Positions 6,487 through 14,909 are shown, numbered from the stretch's first letter. The stretch: 18,442 nt of DNA from Acidothermaceae bacterium (GCA_025925185.1 JAICLV010000034.1:1-18442), one strand, 5' to 3'. Numbers and translations are program-made. The notes: generated by a model not told the origin, from the letters alone.

Positions 6487-6524
6487 CTGCGCAAAAGCGC
6501 AGGTCAACTGCTATCTGTGGATAG
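6487..6524 (-). terminator. Two tandem hairpins downstream of tRNA-Leu
   Basis: GATAG/CTATC with a four-base loop (6511-6524) directly follows the tRNA 3' end on the minus strand. After an eight-base gap comes CTGCGC/GCGCAG (6487-6502), whose loop is TTTT in the transcript. They could end tRNA transcription or mark its 3' end for processing; there is no trailing T-tract. Confidence 0.4.
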
Positions 6525-6607
6525 TGGGCGAGGGGGGAGTTGAACCCCCACGTCCTTACGGACACACGGACCTGAACCGTGCGCGTCTGCCATTCCGCCA
6601 CTCGCCC
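6525..6607 (-). tRNA. tRNA-Leu (anticodon CAG)
   Basis: Read on the minus strand, this is an 83-base class II tRNA. The acceptor arms GGGCGAG and CTCGCCC pair perfectly, with discriminator A. The anticodon arm is CACGG-TTCAGGT-CCGTG, giving CAG, which reads CUG leucine codons. A long variable arm (TGTCCGTAAGGACG) and a T arm GGGGG-TTCAACT-CCCCC follow. CCA is not encoded. A tRNA-Leu(CAG) next to fhaA is also known in mycobacteria, so this is conserved synteny rather than an island tRNA. Confidence 0.95.
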
Positions 6608-6669
6608 GAGTGGAGCGCCAGAGTAGCAGGACGGCCCTGCGAACGCGGACTCGCGTCCAGGCGTCTGGA

Positions 6670-6675
6670 TAGCAT
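6670..6675 (+). promoter_or_regulatory. Possible -10 element for the fhaA operon
   Basis: TAGCAT fits the actinobacterial TANNNT -10 pattern and lies 48 bases before the fhaA start. No good -35 is visible at 17-18 bases upstream. This is the only plausible promoter element I see between the tRNA and fhaA. Confidence 0.25.
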
Positions 6676-6723
6676 CACGAGACGGGAAGACCCGAACGCG
6701 ACGAGAACACGGCAGGAGGGTGT

Positions 6724-7506
6724 GTGGGCGTGCTCCAACGCTTCGAGCGCCGGCTCGGGGGGCTGGTCGAGGGGATCTTCGCCCGCGCCTTCAAGTCAGA
6801 GGTGCAGCCGGTGGAGGTGGCGGCCGCGCTCCAACGCGAGCTCGATGATCGCGCCGCGGTCGTCGCGCGCGACCGCACCCTGGTGCCCAACCACTTCTCG
6901 GTCGATCTCGGCGACCACGACTACGACCGGCTGGCACCTTACGAGAAGCCGCTCACCAAGGAGCTCGCGGCGATGGTCCGCGAGCACGCCGACGAGCAGC
7001 GATACGCGTTCGTCGGCGGAGTCGAGGTCGAGCTGCGACACGAGCCGTCGCTTGAGACGGGGGTCTTCCGCATCCACAGCGACGTGATCGCCGGGGCGGA
7101 GGTGGCGCCGCTCGATCTTTCGGGGCTGGCGGCCGCAGGCCGCGAGCCCCGCGTCGTCCACACTGCTGCGACAGCGCAGGCCGCCCCCAACGACGACTAC
7201 GGGCGCCTCGTCGTCCGGGAAGGCAAGAACGCCAGCTACGAGATCGAGTTGCGGCACTCGGTCACCGTGATCGGGCGCGCGGCCGACGCGGGGGTGCGGC
7301 TCGCCGATCAAGCGGTGTCGCGACGGCACGCCGAGATCCGCGTCTCGGGCAACGGCGCGATCGTCAGCGACCTGCAGTCGACGAACGGCACGCTGCTCAA
7401 CGGCGCGCGGGTCACAACGGCCGCGCTCGTCGACGGCGACGAGCTGCGCATCGGCGAGACGGTGCTCGTGTATCGGATCGGTTCGCCCGGAACGTCGCAG
7501 GGCTGA
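6724..7506 (+). CDS. fhaA: FhaA, DUF3662 and FHA domain protein
   Basis: FhaA is a cytoplasmic phosphothreonine reader of the PknB network; in mycobacteria it binds the pseudokinase domain of MviN/MurJ and tempers peptidoglycan synthesis. Of 260 residues, the N-terminal DUF3662 domain (about 1-120) opens with GVLQRFERRLGGLVEGIFARAF. The FHA domain (about 158-252) has VIGR (182-185), SRRH (199-202) and STNGT (219-223), the phosphothreonine-binding set. The linker between them is only about 35 residues, much shorter than the long disordered one of M. tuberculosis FhaA (527 aa). The GTG at 6724 follows AGGAGG (6714-6719) at four bases. It is the first gene of the cluster and has fhaB seven bases downstream. 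Confidence 0.93.
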   Translation: MGVLQRFERRLGGLVEGIFARAFKSEVQPVEVAAALQRELDDRAAVVARDRTLVPNHFSVDLGDHDYDRLAPYEKPLTKELAAMVREHADEQRYAFVGGVEVELRHEPSLETGVFRIHSDVIAGAEVAPLDLSGLAAAGREPRVVHTAATAQAAPNDDYGRLVVREGKNASYEIELRHSVTVIGRAADAGVRLADQAVSRRHAEIRVSGNGAIVSDLQSTNGTLLNGARVTTAALVDGDELRIGETVLVYRIGSPGTSQG

Positions 7507-7513
7507 GCCGGCG

Positions 7514-7972
7514 ATGTCGGAGCTGTCGCTCTTCCTGCTGCGGGCGGGCTTTTTGGCCCTGCTCTGGATTTTCGTCATCGTCGCGTTCGGCATCGTGCGC
7601 TCCGACCTGTTCGGATCGGCGCAGGCGCGCGTGCAACGCCCGCAGCCTAAGAAGCAGACCAAGTCGAAACCGGCGCGAAAGGGTCCGCGCAAGTTGGTCG
7701 TGGTCGCTGGAGGGCTCGCCGGCACGAGCCTCAACCTTGGCGACGCGCCGGTCACGATCGGCCGCGCGAACGACTCCACGCTCGTGCTCACCGACGACTA
7801 CGCGTCGACCAGGCACGCGCGGCTGTTCCCGCGCGACGGCGAGTGGTTCGTCGAGGACCTCGGCTCTACCAACGGCACGTTCCTCGACCGCACGAAGGTC
7901 ACCCAACCGACGCCCGTCGGGCAACGCACGCCGATCCGCATCGGCAAGACCGTCCTCGAGCTGAGGCGGTAG
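7514..7972 (+). CDS. fhaB: FhaB/FipA, membrane-anchored FHA protein
   Basis: FhaB (FipA) is a 152-residue FHA protein tied to cell division; the mycobacterial protein links phosphorylated FtsZ to FtsQ. It has one N-terminal membrane helix (about 7-28), a Lys/Arg-rich linker (about 36-60) and a C-terminal FHA domain with TIGR (81-84), STRH (98-101) and STNGTF (118-123). Length matches the family (about 155). The ATG at 7514 lies seven bases after fhaA, with no clear Shine-Dalgarno sequence, so it is probably coupled. An unusual 78-base spacer separates it from pstP. Confidence 0.94.
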   Translation: MSELSLFLLRAGFLALLWIFVIVAFGIVRSDLFGSAQARVQRPQPKKQTKSKPARKGPRKLVVVAGGLAGTSLNLGDAPVTIGRANDSTLVLTDDYASTRHARLFPRDGEWFVEDLGSTNGTFLDRTKVTQPTPVGQRTPIRIGKTVLELRR

Positions 7973-8050
7973 TCCGATGACATTTCTACCCGCCCGCCCC
8001 CTCCGCTCCGCTCCTCGCTTCGCTGCGATGCTCACTTCGGCGGCTGGCTC
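7973..8050. other. Low-complexity spacer between fhaB and pstP
   Basis: This gap is rich in repeated short words (CTCCG, GCTCC, TCGCTTCGCTGCG, GCTCACTTCGGCGGCTGGCTC) and has no pstP ribosome site. The neighbouring pstP-rodA and rodA-pbpA junctions overlap, so the gap is atypical. It looks like a small intergenic repeat, unproven from one copy. Confidence 0.35.
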
Positions 8051-9343
8051 ATGACGCTGGCCCTCCGCTACGCCGCCCGCTCCGACGTCGGCCTCATCCG
8101 CACCAACAACGAGGACGCCGTCTACGCCGGCCCGCGCTTGCTCGCCGTCGCCGACGGCATGGGCGGCCACGCGGCGGGCGACGTCGCGAGCGCCGTCACG
8201 ATCGCCACCCTAGCCCCGTTGGACGACGACGAGCCGCCCGCCGACCTGCTCGGCACGCTTTCGCAGACGATTCGCCAGGCCAACGACCAGTTGCGCCAGA
8301 TGATGGAGGCCGACGAAGAGCTCGACGGTATGGGCACGACGCTCACCGCGTTGCTGCTCGGCGGCAACCGGCTCGGCCTCGCGCACATCGGCGACTCACG
8401 CGCCTACCTCCTGCGTGACGGCGAGCTGACGCAAATCACCGACGACCACACGCTCGTGCAGCGCTACGTCGACGAGGGCCGGCTCGACGAGGCCGACGTG
8501 CCGTCGCACCCGCAGCGTTCGGTGATCCTGCGGGTGCTCAACGGCCGGCCGGACGACGAGGCGGATCTCTCGATCCGCGAGGCCCGCGCGGGCGACCGGT
8601 ATTTGCTTTGCAGCGACGGGCTTTCCGGTGTCGTCAGCAAGGACACCATTTGCGAGACGCTCAACATGCCCGACCCGGAACAGGCTGTCGACGCGTTGGT
8701 GAACCTGGCGTTGCGCGGCGGCGCCCCCGACAACGTGACGTGCATCGTGTGCGACGTCGTCGAGTCCGACCACGTGCCGGTCGCCGAACCCGTTGTCGGC
8801 GGTTCGGTCACCAACGGCGACGACGAGCGCAGCGGCCAGCCCGACACCTCAGCCGGCCGCGCGGCGGCGTTGCGCGGCCATCGGCGGATGCCGTCGCGTC
8901 GCCACGCCGCGGAAGACGACCTGCCGCGGCGGAGGTTGCGCGGGCCGCTACTCGTCGTCGCGCTGCTCGTCGTCGTGGCCGGCGCGTTGTTCGGCGGCAC
9001 CTGGTGGTACTCGCAGCATCAGTATTACGTGAGCAGCGACGGCGACAATGTCGTTGTCTACCAAGGCATCAAGGGCTCGATCCTTGGCATCAACTTCTCC
9101 TCGCCCATCGAGAACACGCACATCCCGATGGACTCCCTCCCCGCGTTCGAGCGCGACCGGATCGCCGACGGCATCACCGCGCACAGCCGTAGCGCGGCCG
9201 ACCGCATCGTCGACGGGCTTCGCGACTCGACGCAGTCGCCGCCGTCGTCGAATCCCTCGTCGAATCCGTCGACAACCCCTTCCGCAGCGCCGTCAACCAC
9301 GCCCTCGTCGTCCGTCACGGTCTCGCCTGGGGCTTCGCCATGA
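8051..9343 (+). CDS. pstP: PstP, PP2C-type Ser/Thr protein phosphatase
   Basis: PstP removes phosphates placed by PknB and its targets. The cytoplasmic PP2C domain (about 5-238) carries RTNNEDAV (17-24), ADGMGGHAAG (34-43), MGTT (94-97), GDSRAY (114-119), CSDGLSG (187-193) and PDNVTC (226-231); metal ligands are D22, D35, D189 and D227. A basic juxtamembrane stretch, one membrane helix (about 297-319), an extracellular domain (about 320-392) and a Ser/Pro/Thr-rich tail follow. The ATG at 8051 gives the standard N-terminus MTLALRYAARSDVG, despite lacking a clear ribosome site. Its stop overlaps rodA as ATGA. Confidence 0.96.
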   Translation: MTLALRYAARSDVGLIRTNNEDAVYAGPRLLAVADGMGGHAAGDVASAVTIATLAPLDDDEPPADLLGTLSQTIRQANDQLRQMMEADEELDGMGTTLTALLLGGNRLGLAHIGDSRAYLLRDGELTQITDDHTLVQRYVDEGRLDEADVPSHPQRSVILRVLNGRPDDEADLSIREARAGDRYLLCSDGLSGVVSKDTICETLNMPDPEQAVDALVNLALRGGAPDNVTCIVCDVVESDHVPVAEPVVGGSVTNGDDERSGQPDTSAGRAAALRGHRRMPSRRHAAEDDLPRRRLRGPLLVVALLVVVAGALFGGTWWYSQHQYYVSSDGDNVVVYQGIKGSILGINFSSPIENTHIPMDSLPAFERDRIADGITAHSRSAADRIVDGLRDSTQSPPSSNPSSNPSTTPSAAPSTTPSSSVTVSPGASP

Positions 9344-10746
9344 CGTCGACGACCGCGACCGGGCTCGCGAACGCCGCCAAGGCGATGAAACCGCGTCGGC
9401 CGCGCACCCGCCGCGGCGTCGAGCTCGCGATGCTCGTCTTTGCGGTGCTCATCGCGCTCGCGGCCTACGCCGACGTCGGATTGGCGCGCTCCCAGAAGGT
9501 GCCGCCTGACATGCTCACCTACGGGCTGGGGCTTGGCGCGCTCGTCCTCGTGGCCCATATCGCGGTCCGTCGGTTCGCCTCGTACGCCGACCCGTTGTTG
9601 CTTCCATGCGCGGCGCTGCTCAATGGCGTCGGGCTCGTGCTCATCCATCGGCTCGACCTCGTCGCGCCGAAATCCGACAACTCCGACGCGACGCTGCAGC
9701 TGGCGTGGAGTGCGATCGGTGTCGTGGCGTTCATCGTCGTCCTCGTCGTGGTGCGCGACCACCGCCGGCTGCAGCGCTACACCTACACGTCCATGTTGAT
9801 CGGCCTGCTGCTGTTGGCGATCCCGTCGATCCTGCCGGCCCGGTTCAGCGAGGTGAACGGCGCCCGCAACTGGATCAGGTTTGCCGGGTTCTCCATCCAG
9901 CCAGGCGAATTCGCGAAGATCCTGCTCGTCATCTTCGTCGCCGGGTTCCTCGTCGCGAAGCGCGACGCGCTTGCCTTGGCCAGTCATCGCTTCCTTGGGC
10001 TCGACCTTCCGCGCGGCCGCGACCTCGGCCCCATCCTGGTCGCTTGGCTGGTCAGCATCGGCCTGCTAGTGCGCGGCCGCGACCTCGGCATGTCGATGCT
10101 GTTCTTCGGCTTCTTCATCGTCATGCTCTACATCGCGACCGAGCGGCTTTCCTGGGTGTTCATCGGCGTCGCGTTGTTCGGCGGTGGCACCTTCGTCGCG
10201 TACCACCTCTTCGCGCATGTGCGCGAGCGCTTCGAGATCTGGCTGCACCCGTTCGACTACGCGAAGACGTCGGGCTACCAATTGGTGCAGGGCTTGTACG
10301 GGTTCTCGTCGGGCGGATTGATGGGCACCGGGCTTGGAAAGGGACGGCCTGACCTGGTGCCGTTCGCGAAGAGCGACTTCATCATCGCCACCGTCGGCGA
10401 AGAACTCGGACTCACCGGCTTGATGGCGATCCTGCTTGTCTACGTCGTGATCGTCACCCGCGGCCTGCGCACGTCGCTGTCAGTGCGTGACTCCTTCGGC
10501 AAGTTGCTCGCGGGCGGGCTCGCGGTTTGCCTTGCGGTGCAGGTGTTCGTGGTGGTCGGCGGTGTGATGCGGCTGATCCCGCTCACCGGCATCACCACGC
10601 CTTTCCTTTCCTACGGCGGCTCGTCACTCGTCTCTAACTGGGCGCTCATAGCGCTGCTGTTGCGCATCAGCGACTCCGCGCGTCGTCCCGCCCCGCCGCC
10701 CGCGCCAAGGCCGGACGACGCGGCCACCCAGGTGGTGCGGTTGTGA
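9340..10746 (+). CDS. rodA: RodA/FtsW-family SEDS peptidoglycan glycosyltransferase
   Basis: This 468-residue polytopic membrane protein is a SEDS glycosyltransferase that polymerises lipid II into glycan strands, working with the class B PBP encoded next. About ten or more helices are visible. Key regions are FSEVNGARNWIRFAG and QPGEFAKI (168-194), the extracytoplasmic loop WLHPFD with D306 as the probable catalytic aspartate, GTGLGKG (329-335), TVGEELG (351-357) and TPFLSYGGSSLVSNW (420-434). Cluster position supports RodA over the division-specific FtsW, which sits in the dcw cluster. It starts at the ATG overlapping the pstP stop and ends overlapping the pbpA GTG. A 19-base direct repeat gives RGRDLG twice (225 and 245 onward). 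Confidence 0.95.
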   Translation: MTSTTATGLANAAKAMKPRRPRTRRGVELAMLVFAVLIALAAYADVGLARSQKVPPDMLTYGLGLGALVLVAHIAVRRFASYADPLLLPCAALLNGVGLVLIHRLDLVAPKSDNSDATLQLAWSAIGVVAFIVVLVVVRDHRRLQRYTYTSMLIGLLLLAIPSILPARFSEVNGARNWIRFAGFSIQPGEFAKILLVIFVAGFLVAKRDALALASHRFLGLDLPRGRDLGPILVAWLVSIGLLVRGRDLGMSMLFFGFFIVMLYIATERLSWVFIGVALFGGGTFVAYHLFAHVRERFEIWLHPFDYAKTSGYQLVQGLYGFSSGGLMGTGLGKGRPDLVPFAKSDFIIATVGEELGLTGLMAILLVYVVIVTRGLRTSLSVRDSFGKLLAGGLAVCLAVQVFVVVGGVMRLIPLTGITTPFLSYGGSSLVSNWALIALLLRISDSARRPAPPPAPRPDDAATQVVRL

Positions 10747-12200
10747 ACAAACCCATCCGTCGCGTCGCCATCGCGTGCCTGCTGCTGTTCGCCGCGTTGC
10801 TCGTCAACGCGAACGTCGTCCAGTTCGCCGACGCGAAGAACCTGCGCGACAAGCCCGACAACACCCGCACGCTGTACGCCCAATATGACCGGCAGCGCGG
10901 CGACATTGTCACGGCGGCGGGCGGCGCGATCGCGTCGTCCACGCCCACGAGCGACACGCTGAGGTATCTACGCACGTACGAGAACGGGCCGCTGTACGCG
11001 CCGGTGACCGGCTTCTACTCGATCGTGTACGGCGCGACCGACATCGAGTCGGCGGAGAACTCCGTGCTCGCCGGCACCGACGACCGCTTGTTCGTGCGGC
11101 AGCTGACCAACCTCATCACCGGCCGCACGCCACAGGGCGGCAGCGTCATCCTGACGATCGACCCGGCGCTCCAAGAGGCCGCGTATAAGGGTCTCGCCGG
11201 GCGCAAGGGCGCGGTCGTCGCCGTCGACCCCTCGACCGGCGCGATCCTGGCGTTGGTCACCTCGCCGTCGTACGACCCGAACGTCTTGTCGTCGCACGAC
11301 CAGGCGTCGATCCAGCAGAACTGGAAGCAGCTGACCAGCGATCCCAACAACCCTATGCTCGACCGGGCGCTGAGCCAGACGTACCCGCCGGGTTCTACGT
11401 TCAAGTTGGTGACCGCCGCGGCGGCGTTGTCGAGCGGCGGCTACACCCCGCAGTCGACGATCCCGGCGCCGAACACGTTGCCGTATCCGAACTCCACCAA
11501 GTCACTGCAGAACTTCGCCGGCGAGACGTGCGGCAACGGAAAGACGACGACGCTGATCGAGGCGCTGACGGTCTCGTGCAACACCGCGTTCGGCGGGCTT
11601 GGTCAAGCGCTCGGCGAGGACGCCCTTCACAGCCAGGCCGAGGCTTTCGGGTTCAACTCGACCTTCAGTGTCCCGATGAAGTCGGCCACCAGCGTGTTCC
11701 CGAGCAATCTCGACGCGGCGCAGACCATCCAGTCGGCGATCGGCCAGTTCGACGTGCGCGCGACGCCGCTTCAGATGGCGATGATCGCGGCGACGATCGC
11801 CAACGGCGGCACGTTGATGAAGCCGTACCTCGTCAAGCAGCTCGTCGGGCCCGACCTCGGGGTCATCGACACCACGAAACCAACCGCGATCAGGCAGGCG
11901 ATTTCGGCCGAGGTGGCCGCCGAGCTCACGACGATGATGGAAAGCGTCGTCGACAAGGGCACCGGCACGACCGCCCGCATCCCGGGCGTGAAGGTCGCCG
12001 GCAAGACCGGGACGGCGGAGAACGCGCCCGGCAAGCCGCCGCACGCCTGGTTCGTCTCGTTCGCGCCTGCCGCTTCACCGAAGATCGCGGTCGCCGTGGT
12101 GGTCGAGAACGGCGGCGGGGTCAACGACGCCACCGGCGCGAAGGTCGCCGCCCCGATCGCCAAGGCGGTCATGACCGCCGCGCTCAAGGAGCAGCCATGA
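10743..12200 (+). CDS. pbpA: PbpA, class B penicillin-binding protein (transpeptidase)
   Basis: PbpA cross-links peptidoglycan and partners with RodA. Its 485 residues match the length of mycobacterial PbpA (491). An N-terminal membrane anchor (about 7-25) is followed by the non-catalytic pedestal (about 45-135) and the transpeptidase domain with all three active-site motifs: PPGSTFK (S218 nucleophile, K221), SCN (278-280) and KTGT (421-424). The GTG at 10743 overlaps the rodA stop as GTGA, so the pair is translationally coupled, in keeping with a one-to-one complex. It is followed by a 90-base gap before pknB. Confidence 0.96.
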   Translation: MNKPIRRVAIACLLLFAALLVNANVVQFADAKNLRDKPDNTRTLYAQYDRQRGDIVTAAGGAIASSTPTSDTLRYLRTYENGPLYAPVTGFYSIVYGATDIESAENSVLAGTDDRLFVRQLTNLITGRTPQGGSVILTIDPALQEAAYKGLAGRKGAVVAVDPSTGAILALVTSPSYDPNVLSSHDQASIQQNWKQLTSDPNNPMLDRALSQTYPPGSTFKLVTAAAALSSGGYTPQSTIPAPNTLPYPNSTKSLQNFAGETCGNGKTTTLIEALTVSCNTAFGGLGQALGEDALHSQAEAFGFNSTFSVPMKSATSVFPSNLDAAQTIQSAIGQFDVRATPLQMAMIAATIANGGTLMKPYLVKQLVGPDLGVIDTTKPTAIRQAISAEVAAELTTMMESVVDKGTGTTARIPGVKVAGKTGTAENAPGKPPHAWFVSFAPAASPKIAVAVVVENGGGVNDATGAKVAAPIAKAVMTAALKEQP

Positions 12201-12290
12201 GCTGCGACGCGGAAAAGCCGCGAGACGCATTGAACCCGCCTGCCACCGGTACGGTGAATGGGCTTCCCGCGACACGAGAGGGTCTTCATC
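12201..12290 (+). promoter_or_regulatory. pbpA-pknB spacer with possible internal promoter
   Basis: This is one of the longer gaps in the cluster. It holds TTGAAC (12230-12235) and TACGGT (12250-12255) with only 14 bases between, a weak promoter match. GAGAGGG (12276-12282) eight bases before the pknB ATG is a good ribosome site. Separate control of the kinase is plausible but unproven. Confidence 0.3.
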
Positions 12291-13997
12291 ATGACTGAGC
12301 CACGACGGCTCGGCGACCGCTACGAGCTGGGCGAGGTGCTCGGCTACGGCGGCATGGCAGAGGTGTTGCGTGGTCGTGATCTGCGGCTGGGCCGCGACGT
12401 CGCGGTGAAGACCCTGCGCGTCGACTTGGCCCGCGACCCCTCGTTCCAGTCGCGCTTCCGTCGCGAGGCGCAATCGGCGGCCTCGCTCAACCACCCGGCC
12501 ATCGTCGCGGTGTACGACACCGGCGAGAGCACGCTCGACGGCGTCCAGGTGCCGTACATCGTCATGGAGTACGTCGACGGCCGCACGCTGCGCGACGTTC
12601 TGAAGACCGAGCGGCACATCATGCCGACCCGCGCGCTCGAGATCACCGCGCACGTGCTGCAGGCGCTTGATTACAGCCACCGCAACGGGATCATCCATCG
12701 TGACATCAAGCCCGGGAACGTGATGCTCACGCGGTCCGGCGACGTGAAGGTGATGGACTTCGGCATCGCCCGCGCGCTCGCCCAGTCGACCGCCACGGTG
12801 ACGCAGACCGCGGCCGTGATCGGAACCGCGCAGTACCTTTCGCCCGAGCAGGCGCGCGGCGAGCCGGTCGACCCGCGCTCCGACATCTACTCGGCCGGCT
12901 GTCTGCTCTACGAGCTGCTCACCGGTATGCCCCCGTTCACCGGCGACTCACCCGTGGCGGTCGCCTACCAGCACGTGCGTGAGGATCCCGTTCCGCCGTC
13001 CCAGCTCAACGCCGACATCAGCCCCGCCATCGACTCCATCGTGTTGAAGGCGATGGCGAAGAACCCGGCCAACCGCTATCAGTCGGCCGCCGAGATGCGC
13101 GACGACATCGAGCGGGCGCTCAGCGGCATTCCGGTGCAAGCGACTCCGCTGCTCGCCGATCAGACGACGCGCATGGCGCCGGTCACCGACAGTCGCGTCG
13201 TCCGCCAACAACCGCGCGGACGACGCACGCTGACCTACATCCTGCTGTTCTTGGTCGCGATCGGCCTTTTCGTCGGCATCGGCGTCTTGCTGCGCCACCT
13301 GTTGGTGTCGAAGCACAGCGTCACCGACGTGAAGGTGCCCACCGTCGTCACGCTGTCGCAGGCGGACGCCGAGAAGGCGCTGCGCGACGCCGACCTGAAG
13401 CCGGTCGTCAAGCAGGAGGCCACCGACAAGGCGAAGAAGGGCATCGTCTTCGACCAGAACCCGCCGGCCAACACCTTGCTGCCGCCCCAGTCGCCGGTCA
13501 CGATCACCGTCTCGACCGGGCCGGCCAACGTGCAGGTGCCCGACCTCACCAACAAGACGCTGGCCGACGCCCAGGCGGCGTTGCAGCAGGCGAAGCTCAA
13601 GCTGGGCACCCAGACACCGCAGGACTCCCAGCTGCCGCCGGGCACGGTGCTCAGCCAAGACCCGAAGGCGGGGCAGCCGGCGACAGAGGGCTCGGCGGTC
13701 AACATCGTCGTGGCCAGCGGCAAGGGCAAGGTGCCCGGCGTCGTCGGGTTGCCGGCCGACGAGGCGCAGCAGACCTTGTCGGAGGCCGGTTACTCGCCGC
13801 AGATCATCGAGCAGCCGAACTCGACGCAACAGGCGGGCACCGTCATCAACACGTTCCCCGGCCCCAACTCAGCGTTGGAGATCGGCAAGACGGTGAAGGT
13901 CTACGTCGCCACCAAGCCCCCGCCGTCGTCACCGCCGCCGTCGACCCCGCCCAGCAGCGGTGGGGCGACCACGCCGCCGGCCAGTCCGACGCCTTAG
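12291..13997 (+). CDS. pknB: PknB, PASTA-domain Ser/Thr protein kinase
   Basis: PknB is the essential-type receptor kinase that senses muropeptide or lipid II and controls envelope growth. Its 568 residues hold a kinase domain (about 8-275) with LGYGGMAEV (17-25), K40, HRDIKPGN (136-143) and DFG (156-158). The activation-loop [21 protein letters not shown] places T171 and T173 at the numbers of the M. tuberculosis PknB autophosphorylation sites. A juxtamembrane linker, a membrane helix (about 316-337), three PASTA repeats (about 346-410, 413-477, 479-541) and a Pro/Ser tail follow; mycobacterial PknB has four PASTA repeats. The ATG at 12291 is chosen over one 11 codons upstream because of its ribosome site and the residue numbering. 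No pknA is present. Confidence 0.97.
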   Translation: MTEPRRLGDRYELGEVLGYGGMAEVLRGRDLRLGRDVAVKTLRVDLARDPSFQSRFRREAQSAASLNHPAIVAVYDTGESTLDGVQVPYIVMEYVDGRTLRDVLKTERHIMPTRALEITAHVLQALDYSHRNGIIHRDIKPGNVMLTRSGDVKVMDFGIARALAQSTATVTQTAAVIGTAQYLSPEQARGEPVDPRSDIYSAGCLLYELLTGMPPFTGDSPVAVAYQHVREDPVPPSQLNADISPAIDSIVLKAMAKNPANRYQSAAEMRDDIERALSGIPVQATPLLADQTTRMAPVTDSRVVRQQPRGRRTLTYILLFLVAIGLFVGIGVLLRHLLVSKHSVTDVKVPTVVTLSQADAEKALRDADLKPVVKQEATDKAKKGIVFDQNPPANTLLPPQSPVTITVSTGPANVQVPDLTNKTLADAQAALQQAKLKLGTQTPQDSQLPPGTVLSQDPKAGQPATEGSAVNIVVASGKGKVPGVVGLPADEAQQTLSEAGYSPQIIEQPNSTQQAGTVINTFPGPNSALEIGKTVKVYVATKPPPSSPPPSTPPSSGGATTPPASPTP

Positions 13998-14020
13998 CGG
14001 AACCGAGAGGTCGTCTGGCG

Positions 14021-14632
14021 TTACAGCGGCGCACTGAGCTCGAGCGCGCGGGCTGGCGCGTCGACGTCGCCGCAGCGGGCCAGCCAGTTGGCGAGCATCC
14101 GGTGCCCGCCCTCGGTGAGCACCGACTCCGGGTGGAACTGCACGCCTTCGACGTCGAGCTCGCGATGCCGCATCGCCATCACCACGCCCGAGTCGGTGCG
14201 CCCGGTGACCTCGACGAAGTCGGGCAACGTCGCCTCGTCGACCGCGAGCGAGTGGTAGCGGGTGGCCGTGAACGGGTCGGGCAGGCCGGCCAGCACCCCC
14301 GCGCCCGAGTGGCGCACCGAGCTGGTCTTGCCGTGCAGCAGCTCCGGCGCGCGGCTCACCACACCGCCGTACGCGACGGCGATCGCCTGGTGCCCGAGGC
14401 AAACCCCGAAGATCGGCACCCGGCCGCCGACCTCGCGCACCAGCGGAACGCAAACCCCCGCGTCTTCGGGCGTGCCGGGCCCTGGGCTGAGCAGCACGCC
14501 GTCGTACCCGAGCGCGTCGGACGGCGACACCTCGTCGTTGCGCAACACCACGCACTTCGCGTCGAGCTGGCCCAGGTACTGCACCAGGTTGAACACGAAG
14601 CTGTCGTAGTTGTCGACGACGAGGATGCGCAC
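14021..14632 (-). CDS. pabA: Glutamine amidotransferase component II of aminodeoxychorismate/anthranilate synthase
   Basis: This 203-residue class I glutamine amidotransferase releases ammonia from glutamine for a chorismate-using partner: PabB in folate synthesis or TrpE in tryptophan synthesis. It shows ILVVDNYDSFVFNLVQYL (3-20), LLSPGPGTPEDAG (47-59), the nucleophile loop GVCLGHQA with C78, the KTSSVRHSG region and the catalytic pair H167 and E169 in QFHPES. The equivalent mycobacterial gene is annotated trpG, and the sequence cannot separate the two roles; pabA is the usual name at this locus. The start is GTG at 14632 (MRILVVDNYDSF); upstream residues are low-complexity. It converges on pknB, with 23 bases and no hairpin between. 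Confidence 0.92.
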   Translation of the reverse strand: MRILVVDNYDSFVFNLVQYLGQLDAKCVVLRNDEVSPSDALGYDGVLLSPGPGTPEDAGVCVPLVREVGGRVPIFGVCLGHQAIAVAYGGVVSRAPELLHGKTSSVRHSGAGVLAGLPDPFTATRYHSLAVDEATLPDFVEVTGRTDSGVVMAMRHRELDVEGVQFHPESVLTEGGHRMLANWLARCGDVDAPARALELSAPL

Positions 14633-14669
14633 GACCGAAGTGTCGCATGTGCCGCGACCTCGCGTCGTC

Positions 14670-14909
14670 CTACTTGGTCGCGGACGGCGAGGGGCGCGAG
14701 GGGCTCTGCGAGTCGACGATCGACGGCAGGCTGCCGACCGGCGGGGTGTTGACGGTGACGTCGTTCCACGGCAGATGCGGCTCGACAACCGGAAAGATCA
14801 CGAAGAACAGCAGCGCGAGCGCGCTTACCAACAGCAGCAGCATCGCGCCTATCTTGGCGAAGACGTTGCCGGGAATTGACCGCCACAGCGCCGCGTACAC
14901 CGGTGTCAC
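14670..14909 (-). CDS. Small single-pass membrane protein
   Basis: This 79-residue protein has a short N-terminal part (TPVYAALWRSIPGNVFAKIG), one strong membrane helix (about 21-43, rich in Leu, Val and Phe) and a Pro/Ser-rich tail after HLPWNDVTVN. I recognise the pattern of a small conserved actinobacterial membrane protein found between the sortase and pabA genes, but no function is known to me. Its GTG start (14909) overlaps the sortase stop as GTGA, so it is coupled to the sortase. The overlap and the sharp hydrophobic segment argue that it is real despite its size. Confidence 0.75.
   Translation of the reverse strand: MTPVYAALWRSIPGNVFAKIGAMLLLLVSALALLFFVIFPVVEPHLPWNDVTVNTPPVGSLPSIVDSQSPSRPSPSATK

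Noticed and set aside
6525..6607. tRNA-Leu as an integration site for an island covering 2395-6520
   Set aside because: I found no second copy of the tRNA 3' end and no integrase in the window; the tRNA-fhaA neighbourhood is conserved in mycobacteria.
12948..13829. Minus-strand open frame opposite the PASTA region of pknB
   Set aside because: Arg/Leu/Asp-rich shadow; the plus strand encodes recognisable PASTA repeats.
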